Of a stretch of 64,000 nucleotides of DNA, positions 49,001-57,600 are shown piece after piece (position 1 is the first letter of the stretch; each line of letters starts with the position of its first letter). The notes under the pieces are model-generated. The model was given only the letters and a program-made list of their open reading frames with translations, made no database searches and had not been told where the DNA came from. Origin of the DNA: CAZELM01 sp964512995. Its GTDB lineage: Bacteria > CSSED10-310. The stretch is from positions 79,493-143,492 of the forward strand of contig CAZELM010000005.1 of NCBI GenBank assembly GCA_964512995.1, read 5' to 3'. The position numbers and the translations under genes are program-made.

Positions 49001-49957
49001 CCTTATCAGTTTCTGGACCGGATCGTTTCCATCGAAGCGGAACCGTGGCGGATGAAATCCAACGGCACCATCATCGCGGAATACGATGTTCCGGACACGG
49101 AGTGGTATTTTGCGGCCAATGGGCACATGGGAATGCCATATGCCGTGCTCCTGGAAATCGCGCTCCAGCCGTGCGGATGGTTTGCGGCCTATATGGGATC
49201 GGCGTTGACATCGCCAATCGATCTGTCCTTCCGAAACCTTGGAGGCACTGCAATCCAGCATCGAACAATTGAACCGGACATCGGAACATTAACGACCCAG
49301 GTGACTTCCACCCGGATCTCCACATCCGCTGGCATGATCATCCAGCATTATGATTTCAGGGTAATGGACAGTGATCGGGAGCCGGTATTTACGGGAGATA
49401 CCTACTTCGGATTTTTCTCCAAGATCGCTTTGCGGGATCAAAAAGGAATGCGGGATATCGAGCTGGTTACGCCCGATCCATCGAAGCTGCCGCATGATCT
49501 CTCTTTCCATTATCCCAGGAACCGGGGATTACCCACCCGCCAGTTGTGCATGATCGATTCCATCTCCTGTTATCAGCGGGATGGCGGACCTTTCGGGCTG
49601 GGATTCGTGGCCGGAGAGAAAACAATCGATCCGGAGGAATGGTTTTTCAAGGCTCATTTTTATCAGGATCCGGTATGGCCAGGCTCTCTGGGAATCGAAG
49701 CGGCCATTCAACTGCTGAAAATCGTGGCTCTGGATCGCTGGACCGACGCATCGCTTCGATCCTTTTCCGCTGCATCCGATACACCGCTCGAGTGGATATA
49801 CCGGGGTCAGGTTATCCCGAGTGACCACACGGTAATCGTTCAGGTTCACATCAAAGAACGCGACGATGTCCGGAAACGGATCAAAGCAGACGGATTTCTT
49901 GCAGTGGATGGCAGAGTGATCTATAAAATGACAGATCTGACCTTGACGATGGGATAA
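43031..49957 (+). CDS. pfaC: Polyunsaturated fatty acid synthase subunit C with in-line AT (KS-CLF-AT-DH-DH)
   Basis: The 2308-residue protein begins with a ketosynthase (about 7-440; Cys about 188 in DAACASSL, ECHATGTPVGD). A chain-length-factor domain follows, in which the active Cys position holds Glu (TVSSEETSG about 664), then an acyltransferase (about 1015-1380; YPGSGNHYPGMG, Ser about 1124 in GYSLGES). After a linker come two FabA-like double-hotdog dehydratases (about 1537-1920 with CHFVDDHVMPG, and about 1986-2300 with AHFYQDPVWPG), which make the cis double bonds. The in-line AT replaces a separate PfaB, as in myxobacterial Pfa3-type proteins. Unlike those it ends straight after the second DH, with no acylglycerolphosphate acyltransferase. 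ATG at 43031, 14 bases after pfaA. oleA starts one base after its stop. Confidence 0.92.
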   Translation: MRSDDAAIVGIGGIFPDAPDVGALWSNILARRSASREIPVHRLSMPLEQLYDPRIGTKDRIYSRNACLIESYAFDPKQYNLDPILLSSLDPVFHLALIAARQALADTQSGLLPKNRMGVIIGNIALPTEKASGLMREYLEPVIQERLFGTADSSPVISPLNRYVAGYPAGVIAQAFGLQLGSYALDAACASSLYAIRLAIGELQSHRADAMLTGGVSRPDTLYTQMGFSQLRALSPTGTCSPFDKNGNGLVVGEGAGMFVLKRLSDALRDGDRIYGVIRGVGLSNDVAGNLMAPDSEGQLRAMRAAYHIAGLTPQDMDYIECHATGTPVGDAVEFTSLQHLWNAPRPGPDNRCILGAVKANTGHLLTGAGAAGLMRTLLALKHHTLPPTAHFTEAAPTIPLADSPFDILQAPLEWEARDRRTPRRAAVSAFGFGGINAHLIVEEWRPECTAIHSTSPSPHPADSAPIAITGLAAHIGPWESLAAVQQRIFDSDDTATPSVPKEWWSLFRSRWFASSGLTTDRFRGYSIESFQVTADRFRIPPLEMNEMLPQQLLMLQVASEAIDDAGWKTDRLDRTGVFIGIGLDMNTTNFQFRWALEHSAIAWAERLGFTPSDPDYQAWTTALKDAVSPPLTANRTMGALGGIVAGRIARCFRVGGPSFTVSSEETSGMTAMEVGIRMLQNRSIDQALVGAVDFTCDFRSLLGINSHRPLHTTPQGPVPSEGAIALVLKRLDQAEQDGDTIYGVITGIGSSTGATVRSVPPAEAMTQAMTMAYHSAGQPPEAIQLLEIAGNGDPLEDATEANALRPIFSTETSHRRAVHSTQERIGHAGAASSLASVLAATLSLHHQIIPGSRIRNSSPEAIGYQPPGSQYWLRNRAEGPRTAAANAFSMTGHCMHVILQSYESPGTIQPLDPGIPIPCHDTLFVLEGNDQREILRTIEKLREIVQPVQASGGSLREIGRRWLGERPLDSSRKLGISLITRSTEDLTDSLNRMEKGIQSGHSWVNIAEQIDSANGRSGSIYTTPQSGPFRSRIAFVYPGSGNHYPGMGRDLSVHWRHILQQQDRTVRFLRDQFVPEILWNTRSTDDMNPHPRDLIIGQVAYGTFQTDLLKQFGLIPDAVIGYSLGESTGLVSSGVWTDRDEILRRVMISTLFTHDLAGTCHAIRKTWHLPESAIPDWCAGIVTIDKQTILKWIQAESRVYLLIVNTPGECVIGGSRSDIERLIRTHEFPFIAIHGVTAAHCDVVRAVENPYRELHTLPTTPPSKISFYSSAWGKQYAVDRETAAESITCNAIHGFDFVALIRQAQADGIHGFVELGPGASCTRMIHQILDDPETFAVSLADQGRETPGSLLRLLADLISRRIPIDIRPLFGAIQSPASAPQPAPPIRPTFESRLPTLDLPRLPSNIPVSSSPSIGKQPSKEQSRRETALTPSANPPASPKHHPILPASGQPSHESAPWIHQLTEQMIKTTAAQMSTHDAYLTASRSMMQSMIHLLTAQHRHLADNTTPPETDSGDPVETAPSSVQIRPKTPSLTREQCLEFARGRISSVLGPNYAEIDRFPSRVRLPDEPLMLVDRILSVKGNPLSLGSGEVITEHDITPNIWYLDGGRIPTCIAVEAGQADLFLSGYLGIDLRTKGLAFYRLLDAVVTFHRPLPAVGDIIRYHIFIDEFFKQGDTFLFHFRFDATVNGEPFLTMQNGCAGFFTPDELNMGKGIVHPNIEQMPVAGSKPVDWIQLAPPAVESFSDEQLASLRHGRLGACFGAVFDRLPLKNPDRLPGGRLSLIDRILHLDPAGGRYGLGIIRSEMDIHHDDWFLKCHFVDDHVMPGTLMYECCLHTFRIFLLRMGWVGEHDRITWEPVPGIKGRLKCRGQVIPTTRKAVYEVIIKEIGYNPVPYSIADAIMYADGKAIVEITNMSLQVNGLDCDTIQTMWRNISSQTMELPRKTHRIPIRPLYDRDRILAFAIGKPSDAFGEPYRVFDSDRVIARLPGPPYQFLDRIVSIEAEPWRMKSNGTIIAEYDVPDTEWYFAANGHMGMPYAVLLEIALQPCGWFAAYMGSALTSPIDLSFRNLGGTAIQHRTIEPDIGTLTTQVTSTRISTSAGMIIQHYDFRVMDSDREPVFTGDTYFGFFSKIALRDQKGMRDIELVTPDPSKLPHDLSFHYPRNRGLPTRQLCMIDSISCYQRDGGPFGLGFVAGEKTIDPEEWFFKAHFYQDPVWPGSLGIEAAIQLLKIVALDRWTDASLRSFSAASDTPLEWIYRGQVIPSDHTVIVQVHIKERDDVRKRIKADGFLAVDGRVIYKMTDLTLTMG

Positions 49958-49958
49958 T

Positions 49959-51005
49959 ATGAAATACTCAAACGTCTATATTGCATCGATCGGCTACGAG
50001 TTGGCACCGCAGGTGGTGACATCGGACGATATTGAAGCGCAACTGGAGCCGCTGTATCGAAAGCTGCACATCCCGAAAGGGCAACTGAAAGCGTTGACCG
50101 GTATCGAAGAACGGCGATGGTGGCCGGAATCGTTCCGGGTATCCGAAGGCGCTACGCTCGCTGCACGCAACGCATTGGAGATCGCTGATTTTGATCCGAT
50201 GAACATCGAAGCTCTTATCTACACGGGCGTATGCCGGGACCACTTCGAGCCGGCAACCGCCTGTCATGTCGCTGCCGGCCTGGGCATACACCCGAACGCG
50301 CATGTGTTCGATCTCTCCAATGCCTGCCTGGGCGTGATCAATGGCATCATCGATATCGGAAACCGGATCGAACTGGGACAGATCCGGGCTGGCCTGGTCG
50401 TGAGCTGTGAAACGGCCCGCGACATTACCGAAGTCATGATCCAGCGCTTGATCGATGCGGGGAATATGGACTTCTACCGATACTCTCTGGCCACATTGAC
50501 CGGTGGTTCGGGAGCCGTTGCAGTGCTGATAACCGATGGGAAAAACAGCGATCATCAACGCCGGAAGGTACTGGGTGGAGTGGCTCAGGCGGCTCCCCAA
50601 CATCATCTTCTCTGCTGCTGGGGAATGGAATCCACCGGCCAGCCGCATACGTTCCAGCCATTCATGTCCACGGATTCCGTATCGATATTCAAGGAGGGGA
50701 TCATCCTGGGCACTTCAACATGGACCGCGTTCCTGAAAGAAATGGCATGGGATCGCCGGGATGTCGACCGGGTGATCACTCACCAGGTTGGAGCGGGACA
50801 TCGGAACACGATCCTGAAAGCCATTGATATCCCGGAAACCAGAGATTTCCCCACGTTTCCGTTTCTGGGAAACATCGGCACCGTTTCATTGCCCATCACC
50901 GCTGCATTGGCGGAGGAACGTGGCTTTTTGATGAAAGGCCACCGCGTCGGATTTCTGGGGATCGGCAGCGGTCTGAACTGCATGATGCTGGGAATCGAGT
51001 GGTAG
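49959..51005 (+). CDS. oleA: Head-to-head acyl condensing thiolase-like enzyme OleA
   Basis: The 348-residue KSIII-fold enzyme joins two fatty acyl thioesters by non-decarboxylative Claisen condensation to a 2-alkyl-3-oxoacyl product. The catalytic Cys is C123 in FDLSNACLGVING. The OleA-specific general base is E97 in DHFEPATA, a residue not found in FabH. The catalytic His and Asn regions are ITHQVGAGH and FPFLGNIGTVSLP. The start one base after pfaC and the stop two bases before oleB show tight coupling. In this operon its substrates are probably polyenoic chains from the Pfa synthase. That pairing is inferred from position, since OleA proteins elsewhere accept various acyl-CoAs. Confidence 0.95.
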   Translation: MKYSNVYIASIGYELAPQVVTSDDIEAQLEPLYRKLHIPKGQLKALTGIEERRWWPESFRVSEGATLAARNALEIADFDPMNIEALIYTGVCRDHFEPATACHVAAGLGIHPNAHVFDLSNACLGVINGIIDIGNRIELGQIRAGLVVSCETARDITEVMIQRLIDAGNMDFYRYSLATLTGGSGAVAVLITDGKNSDHQRRKVLGGVAQAAPQHHLLCCWGMESTGQPHTFQPFMSTDSVSIFKEGIILGTSTWTAFLKEMAWDRRDVDRVITHQVGAGHRNTILKAIDIPETRDFPTFPFLGNIGTVSLPITAALAEERGFLMKGHRVGFLGIGSGLNCMMLGIEW

Positions 51006-51007
51006 CC

Positions 51008-51892
51008 ATGCGAAATCTGTATCCATTTCAGGGCCGTTATCTCACAGTCAATGGGCTGGATTATCACTATATCGACGAAGGAGCCGGTGACCCGATCGTC
51101 ATGCTCCACGGGAACCCGACGTGGTCGTTCTACTATCGAAACCTGATCGCGCTGCTTTCCCCCAACAACCGCACGATCGCTCCCGATCATATCGGATGCG
51201 GATTCTCAGCCAAACCCGATGATCGGCATTATGATTATACGTTGGAGCGGCGCGTATCCGATCTGACGGATTTTCTGGATCAACTGCGCATCGATCGCAA
51301 TATCACACTGGTGCTCCACGACTGGGGTGGGATGATCGGCATGGCCTATGCGGTCCGGTACCCGGAGCGTATCCGTCGGCTGATCATCATGAATACCTCC
51401 GCCTTTCTGCTTCCGACCACCAAATCGTTCCCGGCCGCATTGGCATTCGCCCGGAGTTCCCTGGGCAAGTTCCTGATTCTGGGGATGAATGCATTTGCCC
51501 GAGGCGCTTCGTATGTATGCTGTACCCGGAATCCCATGTCCAGGGATGTCCGAGCCATGTACCTGCTGCCCTATAACTCCTGGAAAAACCGCATCGCCAC
51601 ATTACGGTTCGTTCAGGATATCCCATTGAAACCGGGAGACCGTGCATATTCCCTGGTATCTTCCGTGTCTGCAGGGATTGATCAGTTCCGGGATACTCCC
51701 ATGATCGTTTTCTGGGGAGGCCGGGATTTTGTGTTCGACCGGCATTTTTATGATGAATGGCACAACCGGTTCCCGAATGCCGAATTCCACTATTTTGCCG
51801 ATGCCGGTCATTATATCCTGGAAGATGCATGGGAGCCGATCTCCGATCTGATACCGGAATTCATCCGGAGACATCCCATCAGCCATGACTAA
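51008..51892 (+). CDS. oleB: Beta-lactone decarboxylase OleB (alpha/beta hydrolase)
   Basis: This alpha/beta hydrolase of 294 residues belongs to the haloalkane-dehalogenase-like group. The nucleophile is D105 in VLHDWGGMIGM, the oxyanion region is HGNPTWSFYYR, and the catalytic His lies in ADAGHYILEDA. OleB opens the cis-beta-lactone made by OleC and releases CO2 and a cis-olefin. It is encoded separately from oleC, unlike the fused OleBC of some Gram-positive bacteria. I chose the ATG at 51008, two bases after oleA. A GTG at 50999 overlapping oleA is possible. It overlaps oleC by eight bases. Confidence 0.93.
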   Translation: MRNLYPFQGRYLTVNGLDYHYIDEGAGDPIVMLHGNPTWSFYYRNLIALLSPNNRTIAPDHIGCGFSAKPDDRHYDYTLERRVSDLTDFLDQLRIDRNITLVLHDWGGMIGMAYAVRYPERIRRLIIMNTSAFLLPTTKSFPAALAFARSSLGKFLILGMNAFARGASYVCCTRNPMSRDVRAMYLLPYNSWKNRIATLRFVQDIPLKPGDRAYSLVSSVSAGIDQFRDTPMIVFWGGRDFVFDRHFYDEWHNRFPNAEFHYFADAGHYILEDAWEPISDLIPEFIRRHPISHD

Positions 51893-53627
51893 TCCGACAG
51901 CCGATCATCCACTCCAGGACGATACACCGGATCGTCCACACACCGGAGTCCCATCCTTCACCAATGTGTCCACTTACCTGACTCTGATGGCGGACCGAAA
52001 ACCCTATCAAGCCGCCGTCGTCTTTCCAAATGGAACGGATTCATCCGGCCGGATGCGATATTGCCATTACACGTTCCGGCAACTGGAGGATGAAACAAAC
52101 CGGATCGGTCATGGCCTGATCAAATCCGGGTTCACTCCAGGAATGCGCACGGTATTGATGGTCAAGCCCAGTCTGGAGTTGTTTGCGCTGACATTCGCTT
52201 TTTTAAAAACCGGCATCATCCCGATCATGGTGGATCCAGGAATGGGGATAAAAAAGCTGAAAATCTGCTTTGAGGAATCTGAACCGGAGGCGTTCGCCGG
52301 CATCCCTCACGCCCATATCGCACGGATTCTGTTCGGATGGGGAAAACGGACGATCCGGCGGTTGATCACCGTCGGAAAACGATGGGCATGGTCCGGACTG
52401 ACACTTCACCGGATCCGACGAAGTGGGGAAAATACACCATTCTTCGACCTTTCACGGCCTGATCCGGATGACCGGTTTCGATCCACCGACATCGCAGCGA
52501 TCAATTTCACGAGTGGCAGCACCGGTGTTCCCAAGGGAGCGATCTATACGCATGGCATTTTTTCCGCTCAAGTCACAGCCATACGAAACGCCTATCACAT
52601 CGAACCGGGAGAAATCGATCTGTGTACATTTCCTCTGTTCGCCCTGTTTGCTCCGGCACTGGGGATGACCGCCATCATTCCGGATATGGATGCCACCCGG
52701 CCGGCAATGGTCAACCCCCGGAAAATTCATCAGGCAATCGATGATTTCGGCCCGACCAACATGTTCGGCTCACCCGCTTTACTGAATGCCATGGGCCGCT
52801 ATGTCGAGGCACACGGCATTCTGTTCCCGACACTCCGGCGAGTCATTGCCGCTGGTGCTCCAGTGCATCCATCGATCATGAAACGATTCACCCGCTGCCT
52901 GAATCCGGGGACGCATGTCCATTCGGGATATGGTGCCACCGAAGCCATGCCATTGGCATCGATCGACAGTGGCACTGTGTTGGGGGAGACGCAACATCTG
53001 ACCGACCGGGGTCATGGTATCTGCTTGGGGTATCCTCTCCAGGGGATCGATCTCCGGATCATCACAATCTCCGACGAGCCGATTCCCGAATGGTCTGACG
53101 ATCTGCAACTCCCACAGGATACCATCGGAGAGATAGCGGTATGTGGACCTGTTGTGACGCGATCGTATCATAATCGGCCGGATTCGAACCGATTGGCCAA
53201 GATCATCATCCCCGGAAAAACAGACTTCTTTCATCGGATGGGCGACCTTGGATACCTGGACGCCCAACATCGGCTATGGTTCTGTGGTCGCAAATCCCAC
53301 CGTGTCGTGGCACCCGACCGGATCTATTTCACCATCTGTTGTGAAGGGGTGTTCAACAGTCATCCGCATGTCTACCGCTCCGCGCTGGCCGGTGTCTATC
53401 GAGACGGTATCATGACTCCCGTGATATGCATCGAGTTGGAAAAAGGAGTCTCGCATAGAGATCATTATAAAATCCGGGAGGAGTTGCTGACACTCGCTCA
53501 ACAATACAATCACACACGGCGCATCGATACGTTTCTGTTTCATCCGGGATTTCCGGTTGACATCCGGCATAACTCCAAAATATTCCGCGAGAAACTGGCC
53601 GTCTGGGCGAAGGAGCGATTGTCATGA
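51885..53627 (+). CDS. oleC: Beta-lactone synthetase OleC (acyl-adenylating family)
   Basis: The 580-residue AMP-forming enzyme has the nucleotide-binding loop FTSGSTGVPKGAIYTH, the GYGATEA motif and a C-terminal lobe ending FPVDIRHNSKIFREKLAVWA, which is characteristic of OleC. It adenylates the 2-alkyl-3-hydroxy acid from OleD and closes it to a beta-lactone. The ATG at 51885 overlaps oleB by eight bases, and the stop overlaps oleD by four (ATGA). The residues before the ANL fold (about 1-25) are Pro/Asp-rich and probably disordered. Confidence 0.95.
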   Translation: MTNPTADHPLQDDTPDRPHTGVPSFTNVSTYLTLMADRKPYQAAVVFPNGTDSSGRMRYCHYTFRQLEDETNRIGHGLIKSGFTPGMRTVLMVKPSLELFALTFAFLKTGIIPIMVDPGMGIKKLKICFEESEPEAFAGIPHAHIARILFGWGKRTIRRLITVGKRWAWSGLTLHRIRRSGENTPFFDLSRPDPDDRFRSTDIAAINFTSGSTGVPKGAIYTHGIFSAQVTAIRNAYHIEPGEIDLCTFPLFALFAPALGMTAIIPDMDATRPAMVNPRKIHQAIDDFGPTNMFGSPALLNAMGRYVEAHGILFPTLRRVIAAGAPVHPSIMKRFTRCLNPGTHVHSGYGATEAMPLASIDSGTVLGETQHLTDRGHGICLGYPLQGIDLRIITISDEPIPEWSDDLQLPQDTIGEIAVCGPVVTRSYHNRPDSNRLAKIIIPGKTDFFHRMGDLGYLDAQHRLWFCGRKSHRVVAPDRIYFTICCEGVFNSHPHVYRSALAGVYRDGIMTPVICIELEKGVSHRDHYKIREELLTLAQQYNHTRRIDTFLFHPGFPVDIRHNSKIFREKLAVWAKERLS

Positions 53628-54622
53628 AAATACTGGTAACCGGCGGGGGGGGGTTTCTGGGAAAGGCCATCGCACAAGCACTCGCTGTGCGGGGCGATTC
53701 GATTGTCAGCTTCTCCCGTAATACCCATCCCGAGCTTGAAGGGCTGGGGATCGAACACATTCAGGGTGATCTCGCCCATCGGGAACATGTGATGCTGGCA
53801 GCACAGGGGTGTCAGATCATCATCCATACTGCCGCCAAAACCGGCGTATGGGGATCATATGACGAGTATCATCGAACCAATGTCATTGGCACCGAAAACA
53901 TAATCGAAACGTGCAGAAAACTGAAGATCTCCAGACTCATCTATACGAGTTCACCGAGTGTTGTGTTTGATGGCAGCGACATGGAGGGAGCCGATGAATC
54001 TGTTCCATATCCCGCCCACTATGACACCCATTATCCCGCCACCAAAGCACACGCAGAACGACTTGTATTAGCTTCCAACAGTGCCAGTCTGGCAACGATC
54101 GCTCTGCGACCCCATCTGATCTGGGGGCCGGGAGATACCAATCTGATCCCACGGATCATCCAGCGAGGCCGTTCAGGGCACCTGCGGATCATCGGAAACG
54201 GCCGGAATCGCGTGGATTCGATCTATATCGACAATGCGGTTCATGCCCATTTATTAGCGGTCGATCGACTCGCACCGGGAGCGATCATCAGCGGTAAAGC
54301 ATACTTCATTACAAATGATGAACCGATTCCATTATGGGAACTCGTGAATCAGATACTGGAAACAGCGGATATCCCGCCCGTGACACGTCATATTCCAGCA
54401 AAACTTGCTCGATGGGTTGGATGGATAACCGAGATGACTTATCACCTGCTGCGAAAATCAGAAGAACCGATGATGACACGATTTCTGGCAAAAGAATTGT
54501 CAACGGCCCACTGGTTCGATATCTCCGCTGCTAAATGCGAACTGGGATATCAGCCTCAGGTTACCATTCATGAAGGTCTTGACCGGTTAAAACACTGGCT
54601 CCACAACGAAAGAACCCATTAA
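53624..54622 (+). CDS. oleD: 2-alkyl-3-oxoalkanoate reductase OleD
   Basis: This short-chain reductase of the extended NAD-dependent epimerase type has 332 residues. The Rossmann motif is VTGGGGFLGKAIA, the active-site serine lies in YTSSPSVVFDG, and the YxxxK pair in HYPATKAHAE. OleD reduces the OleA product to the 2-alkyl-3-hydroxy acid before OleC acts. It is the last gene of the operon. Its stop codon (TAA 54620-54622) lies in the left arm of a long terminator hairpin. A run of G (GGCGGGGGGGG) near the start codes for the glycine loop. Confidence 0.94.
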   Translation: MKILVTGGGGFLGKAIAQALAVRGDSIVSFSRNTHPELEGLGIEHIQGDLAHREHVMLAAQGCQIIIHTAAKTGVWGSYDEYHRTNVIGTENIIETCRKLKISRLIYTSSPSVVFDGSDMEGADESVPYPAHYDTHYPATKAHAERLVLASNSASLATIALRPHLIWGPGDTNLIPRIIQRGRSGHLRIIGNGRNRVDSIYIDNAVHAHLLAVDRLAPGAIISGKAYFITNDEPIPLWELVNQILETADIPPVTRHIPAKLARWVGWITEMTYHLLRKSEEPMMTRFLAKELSTAHWFDISAAKCELGYQPQVTIHEGLDRLKHWLHNERTH

Positions 54623-54660
54623 CCCGGCACTGAACCGGGATAATGGGTTCTGATAAAAAA
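54611..54660 (+). terminator. Rho-independent terminator of the pfa-ole operon
   Basis: A 17-bp stem with one mismatch (AGAACCCATTAACCCGG with CCGGGATAATGGGTTCT) and a seven-base loop runs from 54611 to 54651. The nearby A6 tract at 54655-54660 acts as the T-run of the opposite terminator. On the plus strand there is no T-run, but the stem is very stable. Its left arm includes the oleD stop. Confidence 0.65.
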
Positions 54661-54690
54661 CCGGAAACGATCCCTGAATCAGGGACCGTT
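54655..54690 (-). terminator. Rho-independent terminator of the kelch gene
   Basis: On the minus strand AACGGTCCCTGA and TCAGGGATCGTT form a stem with one mismatch and a tiny loop, followed after five bases by T6. It lies directly after the kelch gene stop. Confidence 0.75.
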
Positions 54691-54698
54691 CAAACCGA

Positions 54699-57600
54699 TC
54701 AATAATAATCGAATGTCACCACCTGGATCTCGCCTATCAATGTATCGATATCCAGTGTGCCCGGCTCGAATAACGCACCATACATATAAATCCCGGATGC
54801 TCTGCTGTCGGTTTCCGGCCAGATGAAATCCAACACGATTTCATGATAACTGGATTGGGGGGCTACAGAAATGTTTCGTTTGAGATCCAATCCATCGTCC
54901 AGTTGGATCCAGCTCGGCCAGCACCAGAAGGTGCCGTACACATCCAGCAGAATGTAAACATCGGCGCTGTAAGCCGTTGTTTCGGGATTATGCATGTAAT
55001 AATGGAGATAGAATCGATCGCGATAGGTAAAGGAATCACCATTCAGTATCAGTTGCATCCCCTTGGGCGGAATCGTTGGGGTTGCGGTGGGAGTGATGGT
55101 GGGGGTTGATGTCGGTGGTGGAGGCGTCATGGTCGGTGTTCGCGTGCTTGTATTCGTTGGGGTGGGTGTCAGTGTTGGCGGTGGCGTGAAGGTGGATGTC
55201 GGTGTGATGGGTGTAAATGAAGGAGTCGGTGTCAGGGTTGGAAGCGGCGTATCGGTCGGAACCGGTGTGTCGGTGGGAGCTTCGGTTGGTGTCTCGGTTG
55301 GTGTGGATGTTGGTGGAGGCGGAGTTGGCGTGCTTGTGACGACAGGCGTATCGGTCGGAATCGGTGTTTCGGTCGGCACTGGTTCACAGATCAGGAGATG
55401 CTGGGTTTTATTTGTCGCACTGTATCCTCCCACATCGCCGCCAACCACGTAGAAATCATCCCCGATCGCATCCCCTCGAACACGATATACGGCCGATAAT
55501 GCCGACGCCGCTGAATACCATATCCTGTTCATGGGATCGAAAAACCAGACATCCGCAACCGGATCGATGCTGAACCCGCAGGCCATGATAAATTTATCGT
55601 CCACGATGGCGTTCGCCATTCCCCATAATCCATTGGGTAAAGGAGGGAAAATGAGCGGATCCGATATCCACATGTTATTGGCTGGATCATAAACCTCAGT
55701 ATGACTCAATACTGTGTTTGTAGAATCCAGTCCACCCGCCACATAAACCATATCCTGATAAACCCATGCACTGAAAAACGCACGCTCCTGGTTCATATCC
55801 GCCAATTGCTCCCATCGATCCAAGGCGGGATCATATCGGAATGTCCCCACCGAGTCGCCGCTGCCCGGATTGATGCCACCTCCGATGACATATAAAAATC
55901 CATTCAGTCCGACGAGACAGGGTGCCCACAAATCCGGCACGCGAGGAGAGGCATCCGGTAAGGGATGCATTGTCCATAAATTCTGTTCGATATCATAATC
56001 ATAAAGCAATCGGCCGGGAGGTGTGACTGCGTCGCTCATCACATAGATGTGGCCATTCACTTCCGCAGCACTGTTTGGATACTCCGGGAAACTTTCCGGC
56101 AACATCACAGAGGTCCAGGTATCTGTCCCAGGATTATACCGCTCCATAGTGTTGGATTCCTGTGACCCACCCAGAACATATAGGAAGTTGTCGTAACTCA
56201 CTACAGGCGCTCCCTGTCGTGTCGCATTCATGTCGGATTCAAACTCCCAGTATTCGGTCACTCCTCTGAGCGTGATATATGAGGCGGCCGTTAGACCGGG
56301 ATCCTGCGTGCTGGTGACGGTCACACGAATCGCTGTCTCTTCCTGAGTCTGAGCCGTAATCATTGCACTGAAGTCAACCGATCCATGAGCGGGCACAGGA
56401 CCGATCTGAGACGGTCCCGAGACTCTCCAGATCGAGTCATAAGCGACATCCAGTGTTTCATCGTGATCCGTCTCATTCCCCACGGTAAACACCACTTCAT
56501 ATTGATGCTGGAAACACACCTGGTCGATCAGACTCGAAGGAGTGATCACGATTTGAGCGGGTGGTGGCGTCGGCTCAGGCGGTTCACAGAATCGATAAAC
56601 ATCATTATTTTCGTGCGGAACAAACGATGGGTTCCAACCACCCAGAATATAAACTGATCCATTGGCTTCTGCAGCCTGAAGCCGGTTTCTTGCTTCGCTC
56701 AACTGAAGATCCAGCGTGGTCCAGGTATCCGTTTCCGGGTCGTAACAGAATATCAATGATGAAAACTCTCCGGCAGTGTCGATCCCGCCAAAAACCATGA
56801 GCTGACCATTGTATATTTCACTGGCACCTCCCCATATCGGTTGGGGCATATCTGCCATCGCGTCATCGCTCCATACATTATTCACAATATCGTATCGTTC
56901 CGAGGCGACGATGCCATTCAATCCGTTATATCCACCTGCTGCATACAAATAATCACCGATCCGGCCGAAATGACTCCACATTCTGGGATGATTGCATGAC
57001 GCCAGCAATGTCCAACCGGTATCGGGTTCAAGAAATGCGAGATGATTCTGGGGTTGATGTGATGTATCCGGTGAACCTCCCAAGCGATATAAGCCGGACT
57101 CCCCCACTGCCACGGAATAACCCACCAGAGCACTGGGTGCCGGATAGGTCGTTCCCCATATGTTATTTCGGATATCATAAGTATGGGTTGTGTCATCCGC
57201 TTCCATACCATCAAAACCACCCGGAATGATGATGATCCCATCGATCACACCGGCATCAAGAACACTCAGAGGCGATTCCCACTGGGATACCGTGGTCCAT
57301 ACATTCAACATCGGATCGAAGCGGTCGACCTGCTGGATCCCTTCGAATCCGGAATCCGTTCCGCCAAATACATATAAATAGCCATCACCCCCATTGACAA
57401 CCGTATGATCACCCCGTGGTCTGATCATGGGTGTTCCATCAATGATATTGATGATATCGACAGCGACAGTCAGTGTCGTGTTATCCTGGTAGATTGGCGA
57501 ATTTACACTCGTGGCAGTCATCGTGATAGATTCATGCCCCACTTCCGATGGAGCGGTAAACGTGGCTACAAACGTTTGCTTTTCCCAATTCCCGATCGGA

